A stretch of DNA of 54,645 bases from an uncultured Eubacteriales bacterium (GTDB lineage Bacteria; Bacillota; Clostridia; Christensenellales; Borkfalkiaceae), in assembly GCA_949747905.1 (NCBI GenBank), contig CATKEF010000046.1, positions 1-54,645 of the forward strand. The letters run 5' to 3'. The position numbers and the translations under genes were made by a program. Positions 6,090 to 15,133 of the stretch are shown one piece after another. The notes beneath the pieces are model-generated. The model was not told the DNA's origin. It saw only the letters and a list, made by a program, of their open reading frames with translations, and did not search any database. Position 1 is the first letter of the stretch, and each line of letters begins with the position of its first letter.

Positions 6090-7856
6090 TCAGATTGCAA
6101 ACTGGCTGTTGTAAAGGTTTGCGTAAAACCCTCCGAGTTCAAGCAGTTCGTTATGCGTGCCCTGTTCCACTATATTTCCTTTATTCATAACAAGAATTAT
6201 ATCCGCTTCTTTTATCGTAGAGAGTCTGTGAGCGACTATAAAACTCGTTCTGCCGTTCATAAGTTTCGCAAACGCCCGCTGAATGCGCATTTCTGTGCGC
6301 GTGTCTATCGAAGAAGTCGCCTCGTCGAGAATAAGCATCGGAGGCAGACATAGCATAATGCGCGTGATACACAAAAGCTGCTTTTGTCCTTGCGAGAGGT
6401 TTCCTCCGTCTTCAGAAAGCACCGTATCGTAACCCTGCGACAACTGCATAATGAAATTATGCGAATGCGCCGCTTTTGCCGCGGCAATTATTTCCTCGTC
6501 GCTCGCCTCGGGTTTTCCTATCGCGATATTCTCGCGTACCGTACCGCTTTTAAACCAGGTATCCTGCAAGACCATTCCGTAGCTTTTTCTGAGCGACTTT
6601 CTGGTAACGCTTTCAATATCTTTTCCGTCAACGGAAACAGAACCGTCCACCGGGTCGTAAAAACGCATAAGCAAATTAATGAGAGTCGTTTTTCCACACC
6701 CCGTAGGTCCGACTATCGCCACGCGCTGACCTGCTTTTGCGCAAACATTCAGATTTTCTATGAGTTTTTTATCGGGGTCATACGAAAAGTACACATTTTC
6801 GAAACTTACGTTCCCCTTTACGTCCGACAAAACCTCCGCGTCCTCCGCGTCGGGTTTCTGAGGTTCTTCGTCTATAATCTCGTAAATTCTTCCCGCACAC
6901 GCCAAAGCGTTCTGAAGCTCCGTCACCACACCCGAAATCTCGTTGAACGGTCTGGTGTACTGATTGGCATAAGCCAAAAGGCTGGAAAGCATCCCGACGT
7001 CGAAAACAACAGGCAAAGGCGTTGCAAATATAAGCATTAACGCACCCGAAAGCGCGACAGCAGCATAAATCAATGAATTCACAAACCGCGTAGTAGGATT
7101 GGGCAACGAAGAATAGAAAATCGATTTCAAAGAAGCGTCGGTAAGTCTTTCGTTTATTTCATCGAATTTTTCAAGATTTTCGTCCTCATGATTAAACGCC
7201 TTTACCACTTTCAGATTTCCGAGCATTTCGTCTATGAATGCCGTCTGTTCTCCGCGAATCTCAGACGTCTTTTTAAACAGCGAATATGTTCTGGTGGCAA
7301 TAAATTTTGCGACAAACAGCGAAAGCGGCGTAAGCAAAAACACAATTAAAGCAATCACCCAGTTAATAACAAACATAATCGCAAGCGTGCCGATTATAGT
7401 CAGAACGCCTGTAAACAATTGAGTAAAACCCATAAGAAGACCGTCGGCAAACTGGTCGACGTCGGCTATGTTTCGTCCGACTATATCCCCGTAAGAGTGT
7501 CCGTCTATGAATTTAAGCGGCAGACTCTGCAATTTCGCAAATGCCTGTTCTCTTATATCTTTAACTACGTTATAGGTGATTTTGTTGTTGATTATGTTCA
7601 TCAGCCACTGCGATATGCTTGTGACAGCGAGCGTTGCGCCGATATATATGAATTTTTCGAAAATTTTCTGAAAATCTACCCTGCCCCCGGCGCTCAAATC
7701 CAAAAGATTTATTATCTGTCCGAAAAAGTAAGGAATAAGGATATTGCCGGCTACAGTGACGACAGCAAAAAAGACAGTTGCGGCAAGAAGAAACTTATAG
7801 CCCTTCAACTGCCTGAGAACACGTTTCATCACACCGACAGAACTTTTTTCCGCCAT
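6090..7856 (-). CDS. ABC exporter half-transporter, catalytically competent partner
   Basis: About 588 residues: an N-terminal six-helix ABC transporter transmembrane domain followed by a nucleotide-binding domain with Walker A GPTGCGKTT, signature LSQGQKQ and Walker B LILDEATSSID, which keeps the catalytic glutamate. ATG 7856 is preferred over the in-frame ATG 7877 because AAGGAGG lies between them, 9 nt before ATG 7856. It starts just after the stop of the upstream half-transporter (7858), so the two are co-translated and should form a heterodimer of the BmrCD/TM287-288 kind. Substrate cannot be read from sequence; drugs, peptides or lipids are all possible. Confidence 0.93.
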   Translation of the reverse strand: MAEKSSVGVMKRVLRQLKGYKFLLAATVFFAVVTVAGNILIPYFFGQIINLLDLSAGGRVDFQKIFEKFIYIGATLAVTSISQWLMNIINNKITYNVVKDIREQAFAKLQSLPLKFIDGHSYGDIVGRNIADVDQFADGLLMGFTQLFTGVLTIIGTLAIMFVINWVIALIVFLLTPLSLFVAKFIATRTYSLFKKTSEIRGEQTAFIDEMLGNLKVVKAFNHEDENLEKFDEINERLTDASLKSIFYSSLPNPTTRFVNSLIYAAVALSGALMLIFATPLPVVFDVGMLSSLLAYANQYTRPFNEISGVVTELQNALACAGRIYEIIDEEPQKPDAEDAEVLSDVKGNVSFENVYFSYDPDKKLIENLNVCAKAGQRVAIVGPTGCGKTTLINLLMRFYDPVDGSVSVDGKDIESVTRKSLRKSYGMVLQDTWFKSGTVRENIAIGKPEASDEEIIAAAKAAHSHNFIMQLSQGYDTVLSEDGGNLSQGQKQLLCITRIMLCLPPMLILDEATSSIDTRTEMRIQRAFAKLMNGRTSFIVAHRLSTIKEADIILVMNKGNIVEQGTHNELLELGGFYANLYNSQFAI

Positions 7857-7857
7857 A

Positions 7858-9573
7858 TCACGCGCCCTCCTTCTCATATTGCGAATAATGAATTTCCCGG
7901 TAAATATCGCAATTTTCTAAAAGTTCTTCGTGCGTACCGAGTCCTACCATTTTCCCGCCGTCGAGCACAATTATCTTATCGGCATGCCTTATGGATGAGG
8001 TTCTCTGCGAAACAATAAACACCGTGGGAGAATAATCGAGATGTTTAAGCGAATGCCGCAACTTTGCATCTGTGGCGTAATCGAGCGCGGACGCGCTGTC
8101 GTCTAAAATAAGTACAGGCGGCCTTTTGACGAGCGCGCGCGCAATCGTAAGTCTCTGGCGCTGTCCTCCGGAGAAATTTTTGCCGCCCTGTTCCACCTGT
8201 TCGTCAAGCCCCGCGCTCTTCGACTTGATAACGTCCGAGGCCTGAGCGCTCTCGACCGCGGCATAAATCTCCTCGTCGGTCGCATTGTTTTTGCCCCATT
8301 GCATATTTTCACGGATTGTCCCTTTGAAAAGCACGGCGCGCTGAGGCACAATTCCGCACATATCGCGGAGTTTTTCGTCCTCCAAAGCATTTACGTTTAC
8401 TCCTTCTATCAAAATTTCTCCGCGGCTGACATCGTAAAAATGCGGCAACAAATTAACAAGCGTAGTTTTACCCGAGCCCGTACCGCCTATAATGCCTATG
8501 GTTTCACCGCGCTCGGCAGTAAAAGTTATTCCGTTAAGCGCGTCCATTTCGGCATCACCGTAATTTGCGCACACATTATTGAATTCAATAAAATGGTTGC
8601 CGCCGTTTTCGCTTTTTTCTCCGCTCCTCATTACCGAATTCATATCGAGAACGGCGTTGATTCTTCCCGCGCATGCAAAAGATTTGGTAACGGTTATTAT
8701 AAGGTTTGCCATTTTTATAAGCTCGATAAGTATCTGGGACATATAATTGTAAAGCGCAACTACCTTTCCCTGCGGTAAACCGGCGTCGACTTCAATCGCG
8801 CCGACGTATAAAAGCACTATAATGCCTATATTGATAAGCGAATAAGTGAGCGGGTTCATAAGCGCGGATATCTTACCGACGAAAAGCTGAGCTTTGGACA
8901 ACTCTTCGTTGCGCTTGTTGTATTCGGCAATTTCGTCCTCTTCTTGACAAAAAGCTCTTATAACCCTCGCTCCCGTAAGCGTTTCACGCGTAGCAACCGT
9001 CACTCTGTCGAGTTTTCCCTGCGCACGTTTATAAAGCGGTATGCTGACAAGCATAATCCCAAAAACCACCAGACAAAGAACGGCTATAACCGCCGCAAAA
9101 ATACCTCCCGCGGAGACGCTTATGGTAAACGCCATAATCATAGCGCCGAACACTATAAACGGCGAACGCATAAAAAGTCTGAGCACAAGATTTACACCTG
9201 ATTGAAGCTGGTTCACGTCGCTTGTCATGCGTGTTATCATCTTTCCCGTTCCCAGACCGTCTATATCGGAATAAGACAGCGATTGCATCTTGTCGAAAAG
9301 GTCGTGCCTGAGTTCTTTGGAAAACCCCACTGCCGCGCGCGCGGCAAAATACTGGGCGGCTACGGCGCTCACGAGCCCTATGACCCCCAAAGCGGCGAGT
9401 ATAACGCATGACCATATAACATAGCTCACGTTTTTTTCCACTATGCCGCTGTCGATTATCGCCGCCACCACCAAAGGAACGAACAGTTCGAAACAGGCTT
9501 CGAGCAATTTGAATAAAGGCGCAAGAACCGATTGAACTTTATAATGCTTTAAATAACCGAGCAAATTTCGCAT
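7858..9573 (-). CDS. ABC exporter half-transporter with degenerate ATPase site
   Basis: About 571 residues: six-helix transmembrane domain then a nucleotide-binding domain with Walker A GGTGSGKTT, canonical signature FSGGQRQRL and Walker B LILDDSASALD. The residue after the Walker B Asp is Asp instead of the catalytic Glu, so one of the two composite ATP sites of the heterodimer should be non-hydrolytic, as in BmrCD and TM287/288. The ATG at 9573 is chosen over a TTG at 9579. Neither has a Shine-Dalgarno sequence, and the promoter's TATAAT ends only 9 nt before the ATG, so the mRNA is probably leaderless. Confidence 0.92.
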   Translation of the reverse strand: MRNLLGYLKHYKVQSVLAPLFKLLEACFELFVPLVVAAIIDSGIVEKNVSYVIWSCVILAALGVIGLVSAVAAQYFAARAAVGFSKELRHDLFDKMQSLSYSDIDGLGTGKMITRMTSDVNQLQSGVNLVLRLFMRSPFIVFGAMIMAFTISVSAGGIFAAVIAVLCLVVFGIMLVSIPLYKRAQGKLDRVTVATRETLTGARVIRAFCQEEDEIAEYNKRNEELSKAQLFVGKISALMNPLTYSLINIGIIVLLYVGAIEVDAGLPQGKVVALYNYMSQILIELIKMANLIITVTKSFACAGRINAVLDMNSVMRSGEKSENGGNHFIEFNNVCANYGDAEMDALNGITFTAERGETIGIIGGTGSGKTTLVNLLPHFYDVSRGEILIEGVNVNALEDEKLRDMCGIVPQRAVLFKGTIRENMQWGKNNATDEEIYAAVESAQASDVIKSKSAGLDEQVEQGGKNFSGGQRQRLTIARALVKRPPVLILDDSASALDYATDAKLRHSLKHLDYSPTVFIVSQRTSSIRHADKIIVLDGGKMVGLGTHEELLENCDIYREIHYSQYEKEGA

Positions 9574-9582
9574 ACGCAATTG

Positions 9583-9611
9583 ATTATACCATTTAAGGAA
9601 ATAAAAAGCAA
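9583..9611 (-). promoter_or_regulatory. Promoter of the ABC exporter operon (leaderless candidate)
   Basis: TTGCTT (9606-9611), 17-nt spacer, TATAAT (9583-9588). The predicted start of transcription falls about 3 nt before ATG 9573. No purine-rich ribosome binding site lies between. Confidence 0.65.
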
Positions 9612-9663
9612 TTTTAATTGCATTTGTTATGACAATTTGTTACACTGAATAAAAGGGTATTTT

Positions 9664-10827
9664 ATGTCTTATAAGTTATATCTCAAAAAAGGCGAAGAAA
9701 AAAGATTAATTTCCGGCCATAGCTGGGTTTACGCCAATGAAGTAGCAAAAATCGAAGGTAAAGACAAGAACGGTTCGCTTGCGGAAGTCTATGCTTCGGA
9801 CGGCAGATATATAGGCAAAGGTTACATCAATCATGCCTCTAAGATACTCGTGCGCATTTTTATACGCGGAAACGAAACCGACGACGAAGAATTCTACTAT
9901 GAAAGGATAAAGAAAGCAGACGAGTACCGCAGAAAACTCGGATACGAGAACGCTTACAGAGCGGTATTTGCCGAAGCCGACAATATTCCCGCTCTGATTG
10001 TGGATAAATACGGCGATTATCTTGCGGTTCAATTCCTTGCACTCGGCGTGGATATGAGAAAAAAACTTATATGCGACATTCTCGTAAAACTGTTTGCGCC
10101 CAAAGGAATTTACGAACGCAGCGACGTTGCCGTAAGGAAGAAAGAAGGTCTTGCGGAAATAAAACAATTGTTGTACGGTGAAGTCCCCGACTACTGCGAA
10201 ATTTGTGAAAACGGCATAAAAATGCTGATTGACATAAAAAACGGGCAGAAAACAGGTTATTTCCTCGACCAGAAAGAAAACAGGTTGACGGCAAGAAAAT
10301 ATTGCTGCGGAGAAGTGCTCGACTGTTTTTGCAACAGCGGCGGATTTTCTCTGAACGCCGCCACCGTAGCGGACAGAGTAGTTGCTTGCGACATATCTCC
10401 CCTCGCCCTGAAAAACGTCCGCGACAACGCTGCGTTGAACGGTTTCACGAATATCGAGACGATGTGCGGCGACGTATTCGAAGTACTGAGAAATTTCAGA
10501 CGGGAAAAACGTCATTTCGATACTGTCATACTCGACCCGCCGGCTTTCTGCAAAACCGCCGACGAAGTTAAAGACGCATACAGAGGATATAAAGACATTA
10601 ATCTTACAGCAATGAAACTTGTCAAAAGCGGAGGTTTTCTGATTACCTGCTCGTGTTCGCACTACATGACCACTTCGCTGTTCGAAAAGATGCTGATTGA
10701 CGCAGCAAGAGAAAGCGGACGAATCGTGCGTAGCGCCGAAATCAAAACGCAAGCTCCGGACCACCCCTCGCTTCTCTGCGCGGAAGAAACTCAGTATCTC
10801 AAATTCTTTGTACTGCAAATAATATGA
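9664..10827 (+). CDS. rlmI: Class I rRNA large-subunit methyltransferase, RlmI-like (m5C)
   Basis: 387 residues. An N-terminal PUA domain (about 1-75; begins KLYLKKGEEKRLISGHSWVYANEV), a small linking domain, then a Rossmann SAM-dependent methyltransferase domain from about 185. SAM motif I is VLDCFCNSGGFSLNA, motif IV is ILDPPAF, and the catalytic cysteine lies in TCSCSH. This is the architecture of RlmI, which methylates C1962 of 23S rRNA in E. coli; the exact site here is inferred. An AAGGG site precedes the ATG. It is divergent from the ABC exporter and is one of only two plus-strand genes. Confidence 0.92.
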   Translation: MSYKLYLKKGEEKRLISGHSWVYANEVAKIEGKDKNGSLAEVYASDGRYIGKGYINHASKILVRIFIRGNETDDEEFYYERIKKADEYRRKLGYENAYRAVFAEADNIPALIVDKYGDYLAVQFLALGVDMRKKLICDILVKLFAPKGIYERSDVAVRKKEGLAEIKQLLYGEVPDYCEICENGIKMLIDIKNGQKTGYFLDQKENRLTARKYCCGEVLDCFCNSGGFSLNAATVADRVVACDISPLALKNVRDNAALNGFTNIETMCGDVFEVLRNFRREKRHFDTVILDPPAFCKTADEVKDAYRGYKDINLTAMKLVKSGGFLITCSCSHYMTTSLFEKMLIDAARESGRIVRSAEIKTQAPDHPSLLCAEETQYLKFFVLQII

Positions 10828-10835
10828 ACCAATAA

Positions 10836-10860
10836 AAAAACGGACAAGGGGTGTCTGTTT
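10836..10860 (+). terminator. Probable terminator of rlmI
   Basis: AAACGGACA pairs with TGTCTGTTT (one G-T pair); downstream on the plus strand come TTTT and, a little further, TTTTTTC. Confidence 0.45.
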
Positions 10861-10884
10861 TAGAGATTTTTTCGTGGACAAAAA

Positions 10885-10923
10885 TTAGCCCGCTATCTTC
10901 GTAATCGAAGTATAGCGGGCTAA
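10885..10923 (-). terminator. Strong hairpin terminator of the lipoprotein gene
   Basis: TTAGCCCGCTAT-CTTCG pairs with CGAAG-(T)-ATAGCGGGCTAA around a TAAT loop; on the minus strand TTTTT follows at once. It lies between convergent rlmI and the lipoprotein gene and may serve both. Confidence 0.8.
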
Positions 10924-10972
10924 ACTTTATTAAATGTGAGATGAATCGAAATTTAAAAGTTTTTATAAAATT

Positions 10973-11653
10973 TTATGTTACGTTCTTTAACGTTTCATAT
11001 TCATCTTCCAAACTTGAAACAAAAGACTCGTTCGGGTAAATAAACAAATCAAAATGTGATTTTTCCTCATTCATGTTTTCCGAAGCGTCTCTTAAATAAA
11101 TAGAGTGCAGAACAGAAGTATTTGCGTTCAGGTAAAATATCAATAATGCAATTGAGGAATATTTCCATTCCATGGAATAAACGTCATGTTCTATCTCGTC
11201 ATAGATTTCTTCTCCGTATTTTTGCGAACCCGATATACTTTTGATTTTATCGTACGTTCCGTCATAAGAATGAACTACGTTTAAAATATCCTGAATATCA
11301 TTATCAATCAATTGATAAGCCGCTATATTCCTCGATGTATTTTCTTCGGCTTTTATAGAAAAGGTATAAGTTTTTTCTGTAGTTCCGTCAAAATAAGATA
11401 GCTTTTCATTAGTCTTAATAAGATATTCTCTTTTCCCGTCTTTACATGAAAAGTTAATCGATTTCCCATCGCTTCCGAGTATGTAATAAAAACTACCGCT
11501 AAAATTATCTAAAGAGAAGTCAGGCAACTGTTGCTTAATTGCTTCGTTATGCCGTTTTACTTTTTCAGCGGGCAACCCTACATACACACAACTTGTGAGA
11601 AAAATAAGAGTCGTTACAATAGCTCCTACGAGAATTAACCATGATTTTTTCAT
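10973..11653 (-). CDS. Putative lipoprotein of unknown function
   Basis: 226 residues. The N-terminus is a lipoprotein signal peptide: MKKSW, a hydrophobic core and the lipobox LTSC, giving a predicted lipidated cysteine at residue 22. The mature part is polar and predicted to be mixed alpha/beta, with no family I recognise. GGGAG precedes the ATG by a suitable distance. It is a single gene between rlmI and the M29 aminopeptidase and has its own terminator. It should sit on the outer face of the membrane. No function can be assigned. Confidence 0.8.
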   Translation of the reverse strand: MKKSWLILVGAIVTTLIFLTSCVYVGLPAEKVKRHNEAIKQQLPDFSLDNFSGSFYYILGSDGKSINFSCKDGKREYLIKTNEKLSYFDGTTEKTYTFSIKAEENTSRNIAAYQLIDNDIQDILNVVHSYDGTYDKIKSISGSQKYGEEIYDEIEHDVYSMEWKYSSIALLIFYLNANTSVLHSIYLRDASENMNEEKSHFDLFIYPNESFVSSLEDEYETLKNVT

Positions 11654-11715
11654 ATAAAATTCTCCCGATAATAAATTACTGTTTATCGTAATTTCTTTAT
11701 ATCAAATCAAAATGA

Positions 11716-11747
11716 AAAGGCAAGGAAACTTATCGGTCCTTGCCTTT
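11716..11747 (-). terminator. Terminator of the M29 aminopeptidase gene
   Basis: AAAGGCAAGGA pairs perfectly with TCCTTGCCTTT; TTCATTTTG follows on the minus strand. Confidence 0.65.
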
Positions 11748-11795
11748 ATCTCTATAAAATACACCGTAAGCCCACTTTTTTATTTGATTGTATTT

Positions 11796-13019
11796 TTAAA
11801 TCGCCCAGTTTCCGTCCTTGAAAATCTGAACGCGTTCGCCGTCTTTCGTGATGCCGACGATGTCCATATCTTTGCTTCCGAACATAAAGTCCACATGTAT
11901 CATCGAACTGTTTATGCCCGCTTTTTCGCACTCCTCGACTGTCATATTCTCGAAGCCTTCCAGACATTCGTTGAAACCTCTTCCGAGCGCCAAGTGACAG
12001 CTTGCGTTCTCATCGAAAAGCGTGTTATAAAACAGTATTCCCGTGTTGTTTATGGGGGAATCGTAAGCTATAAGCGCGCATTCGCCGAGATATGCCGCAC
12101 CCTCGTCCATAGATATCATTTTTTCCAAGACGTCGCGATTGGTTCTTGCGTAAACTTCCGATACTTTACCGTCCTTGAAAACAAACCCGAAATCTTCAAT
12201 CAGTTTGCCCTGATAGGACAGAGGTTTTGTAGCGACTACTTTTCCTTCGGCAATTCCGCGCACGGGGGAAGTAAAAACTTCCTCACTGGGAATATTGGGA
12301 TTGAAATAAGTTTTTCCCAAAGTATACTCGCCGCCGCCGGCAAATCTGCCGCGAGGGTTGAGTCCCACTTTGAAATCGGTACCGTTTGAACTTTTATATT
12401 CGAGACTTACGAATTTATGTTCGTTCAAAAACTTACATCTTGCGGCAAGTTTTTCGTTGTGTTTCTTCCACGCAGCGATAGGGTCGTCGTCAACTCGCGA
12501 ACAGTCAAGAATATTCTCCCACAATTTTTCCATCGCGTCCTCTTCGGAAAGACCGGGGAAAATTTTCTTTGCCCATTCTTTTCCGGGAACCGCAGCTATA
12601 CACCACTGTTCTTTGTTTTCAACGGCGTCGCGGTAAGGCTTGATAAAAGGGAATCTCGCCATATTCGCTTTGGAAATCTTCTCGCTGTCCGTTCCGTTTA
12701 ACCCGTCGGGGTCTTCCGAATCCAGCCACAATCTGCAGGGAAGTTTATCCACTCTTCTTTGAAGCTCGGCTTTTTCTATATCGGTGAAATCGGACAGACT
12801 TTCAAGCGTTCTGTTAAGATAATGCAATTTGGTTACAGGCATATACGACCAGTCTACTTTAACGCGCTCGGCGCCGAGTTTATAACACTCTTCCACGCAC
12901 ATGGCGACAAATTCCGGTTGGTCGAGACCGCAACGAATTACGACCTCCTGTCCTTTCTGAACATTGAGTCCGCATTTAATTATCAGTACGGCATATTTTC
13001 TCAGTCTTTTGTTGTCCAT
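11796..13019 (-). CDS. M29 family aminopeptidase (AmpS/PepS type)
   Basis: 407 residues, the normal length for the M29 metallo-aminopeptidases that remove N-terminal residues from peptides in the cytoplasm. Conserved metal-ligand regions are visible in order: NIPSEEVFTSP, GECALI, NTLFDENASCHLALG and VDFMFGS. The N-terminal YAVLIIKCGLNVQKGQ block is also typical. Metal identity (Zn or Co) cannot be read. An AAGGAAGTGG site precedes the ATG. It is monocistronic with a near-consensus promoter. Confidence 0.93.
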   Translation of the reverse strand: MDNKRLRKYAVLIIKCGLNVQKGQEVVIRCGLDQPEFVAMCVEECYKLGAERVKVDWSYMPVTKLHYLNRTLESLSDFTDIEKAELQRRVDKLPCRLWLDSEDPDGLNGTDSEKISKANMARFPFIKPYRDAVENKEQWCIAAVPGKEWAKKIFPGLSEEDAMEKLWENILDCSRVDDDPIAAWKKHNEKLAARCKFLNEHKFVSLEYKSSNGTDFKVGLNPRGRFAGGGEYTLGKTYFNPNIPSEEVFTSPVRGIAEGKVVATKPLSYQGKLIEDFGFVFKDGKVSEVYARTNRDVLEKMISMDEGAAYLGECALIAYDSPINNTGILFYNTLFDENASCHLALGRGFNECLEGFENMTVEECEKAGINSSMIHVDFMFGSKDMDIVGITKDGERVQIFKDGNWAI

Positions 13020-13050
13020 AGTCCACTTCCTTGAATAACTTTATATTTTG

Positions 13051-13079
13051 ATTATATCACAAGGAAATATTTTAAGCAA
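13051..13079 (-). promoter_or_regulatory. Predicted SigA-type promoter of the M29 aminopeptidase
   Basis: TTGCTT (13074-13079), 17-nt spacer, TATAAT (13051-13056). The same TTGCTT -35 recurs at 9606 and 47913. Confidence 0.65.
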
Positions 13080-13084
13080 TAAAA

Positions 13085-13276
13085 TTACACCTCGGTTCCG
13101 AAAATCAAATCGAGCTCAACGGTTTTTCCGCTTGCCCCCTGTTTCGTGGGAATAAAACCTATGTAGCGGTACCCCTCTTCCGCTTTGGCGGAAATTATCC
13201 GACGATGTTCGGACAAAAAAGCATTGGTTACAGGATTATTGTCTGTTTTTACACCGATAAATTCATATTTTTTCAT
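13085..13276 (-). CDS. Small DUF4177-like protein
   Basis: 63 residues beginning MKKYEFIGVKTDN, with an EEGYRYIGFIPTK centre and an LDLIFGTEV end. This beta-alpha-beta-beta pattern (KYEY.. , EGW.., ..LIF.R) is that of DUF4177 proteins, whose function is unknown. Its ATG overlaps the stop of the upstream ABC-2 permease by 4 nt, so it is the last gene of the tetR-ABC operon. It has no signal peptide or membrane segment. Confidence 0.8.
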   Translation of the reverse strand: MKKYEFIGVKTDNNPVTNAFLSEHRRIISAKAEEGYRYIGFIPTKQGASGKTVELDLIFGTEV

Positions 13277-14223
13277 TTTAACACCCCTTTTAATTTATTT
13301 TTTTCTTTTAAAATAATTATCAATACATACGCTATAAGCAGCAAAGCCGAAGCGCCGAGAACGATTCCGTACATAGCTCCGATGGGAATTTCCGTTCCGA
13401 ACGAATACAAATTTGCGTCGAAGCTGTCGCGCATACCCTTGACGACGTCCGAAATTATGCTTTCATTAATCGACATTTTACGCATCTCGTCCGCAAAAGC
13501 CTCCATATAGCCGCTCATATAATGATTTCTGATGATTCCCGCTCCGTATGTTCCCGGAAGTAAAGACAACACATTCGCGAGCCCCGGTGAAAAAGACGAA
13601 ATCGGCATATATGCGCCGCAGATAAACCCGTACATGGACGAAACAAGCGTCGAGACGGCAGAAAGCCCGCCTTGTGTGGATACGAAACTTTCAACAACCG
13701 CCGCAAGCAATGTTCCGAATAGTATACAGCAGATTAAACCGACTACTATCATAAAAGCGTCGCCCGCCGTAATATGCCACCCCACGCACGCGAGGTAAAC
13801 ATGACCTATCAGCATGACGCATATCAATACAGCAAAAGTGACTAAAAAATTGGATACAAAGTATGAAAGCGATATGGTCGTGCCTTTTACGGGAGATACT
13901 TTCATATCGTTCAGATTGCCGTCCATTTTATCGTTTATCATTACGATATTGGAGCAGAACGCGACAGTAACCGCGCTTACGCCGAGTATCGACGACATAA
14001 GCCACGCACCCGCGCATCCGCTTACGATGTTTTCGGGCATTTCTATATTATTTTCGGAAAAAGCCGAATTGAAACTGTCTATATATACGTTTCTGAGAAA
14101 AGTAACGAACAACACAAACAATATCAACGGCGTAATAAGAGACATAAAAAACATAAATTTGTCTTTAAAATAGCTCTTTGTATTTCGCGATACAAGATTA
14201 ATCAGCTTTTTGCACTCGCCCAT
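13273..14223 (-). CDS. ABC-2 type transporter permease
   Basis: 316 residues with about six hydrophobic segments: one near residues 25-45, a large extracytoplasmic loop, then five towards the C-terminus, as in ABC-2 export permeases (DrrB type). AAAGGAGGTG precedes the ATG. It starts directly after the ATP-binding subunit. The pair should form an exporter; the substrate is unknown, but control by a TetR-family regulator is common for drug or toxin efflux. Confidence 0.9.
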   Translation of the reverse strand: MGECKKLINLVSRNTKSYFKDKFMFFMSLITPLILFVLFVTFLRNVYIDSFNSAFSENNIEMPENIVSGCAGAWLMSSILGVSAVTVAFCSNIVMINDKMDGNLNDMKVSPVKGTTISLSYFVSNFLVTFAVLICVMLIGHVYLACVGWHITAGDAFMIVVGLICCILFGTLLAAVVESFVSTQGGLSAVSTLVSSMYGFICGAYMPISSFSPGLANVLSLLPGTYGAGIIRNHYMSGYMEAFADEMRKMSINESIISDVVKGMRDSFDANLYSFGTEIPIGAMYGIVLGASALLLIAYVLIIILKEKNKLKGVLK

Positions 14224-14224
14224 G

Positions 14225-15133
14225 TTACACCTCCTTTAAATCTTTTCCCGTTACGCGAAGGAACACTTTGTCCATATTTCCTTTCAACACCTCGAAATCA
14301 TTGAAAATCTGCGGCGCCACGGAAATGATTTTTTTAACCGCCGCAGTATTTTCAAGTTCGGCTTCGAGAAAATCTCTCTCCCGCTTATATATAAAACCGA
14401 GCTCTGTAAGAATTTTTTCGGCTTCTTCCGTCCTGTCGTAAAACCTTACCGTATCATTTGCGTACTTGTTTTTTAGTTCGTGCGGCGTACCGTCCGCAAC
14501 CTTCTTTCCGCCGTCGAGTATGACCACATAATCGGATTCGGCCGATTCCTCCATATAGTGCGTGGTTAGGAATACTGTAAGTCCTCTGCTCTTTCTGAGA
14601 CTGTCTATTACCCGCCAGACAGTCATACGTGTTTTCGGGTCGAGACCTGTAGTCGGCTCGTCTAAAATCAACAATTCGGGGTTGTGAAACAGTGCGCGAG
14701 CGATATCCGCCCGACGTTTTTGTCCGCCCGAAAGTTTACACACCGTGCGTTTTAAAATATCCTTCAAATCAAGCAGTTCACACATTTCTTCAAGACGCGT
14801 TTTGAAAACGTTACCCGTAATGCCGTACAGACCTGCGCGCGATTTCAGGTTATCTAAAACCGTAAGCCGCTTATCGAGTACCGAATTCTGAAAAACAATA
14901 CCTATCTTACCTTTTATTTTGTCGGAATCTGTATCCATATCGTACCCGCAGATTTTTACGCTGCCGGCATCCTTCTGCAATATACCGCTTATTATATTGA
15001 TTGTGGTCGATTTACCTGCGCCGTTGATTCCCAGAAAAGCAAAGAGTTCGCCTTCTTTAACAACAAACGACAAACCGTCAACGGCCTGAATGTTTTTAAA
15101 CGACTTTTTAAGATTATCTATCTCTATTATCAT
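14225..15133 (-). CDS. ABC transporter ATP-binding protein (ABC-2 exporter)
   Basis: 302 residues. Walker A GINGAGKST, Q-loop VFQNSVL, signature LSGGQKRRADIARAL, Walker [13 protein letters not shown] and switch His in LTTHYMEE are all intact. The C-terminal tail after about 220 is typical of DrrA-like subunits. The ATG overlaps the stop of the upstream tetR gene (ATGA), so the two are translationally coupled. Confidence 0.94.
   Translation of the reverse strand: MIIEIDNLKKSFKNIQAVDGLSFVVKEGELFAFLGINGAGKSTTINIISGILQKDAGSVKICGYDMDTDSDKIKGKIGIVFQNSVLDKRLTVLDNLKSRAGLYGITGNVFKTRLEEMCELLDLKDILKRTVCKLSGGQKRRADIARALFHNPELLILDEPTTGLDPKTRMTVWRVIDSLRKSRGLTVFLTTHYMEESAESDYVVILDGGKKVADGTPHELKNKYANDTVRFYDRTEEAEKILTELGFIYKRERDFLEAELENTAAVKKIISVAPQIFNDFEVLKGNMDKVFLRVTGKDLKEV

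Noticed and set aside
7858..9573. Asp for catalytic Glu in the ABC exporter as a damaged gene
   Set aside because: Heterodimeric exporters regularly have one non-hydrolytic site, and the partner keeps the glutamate.
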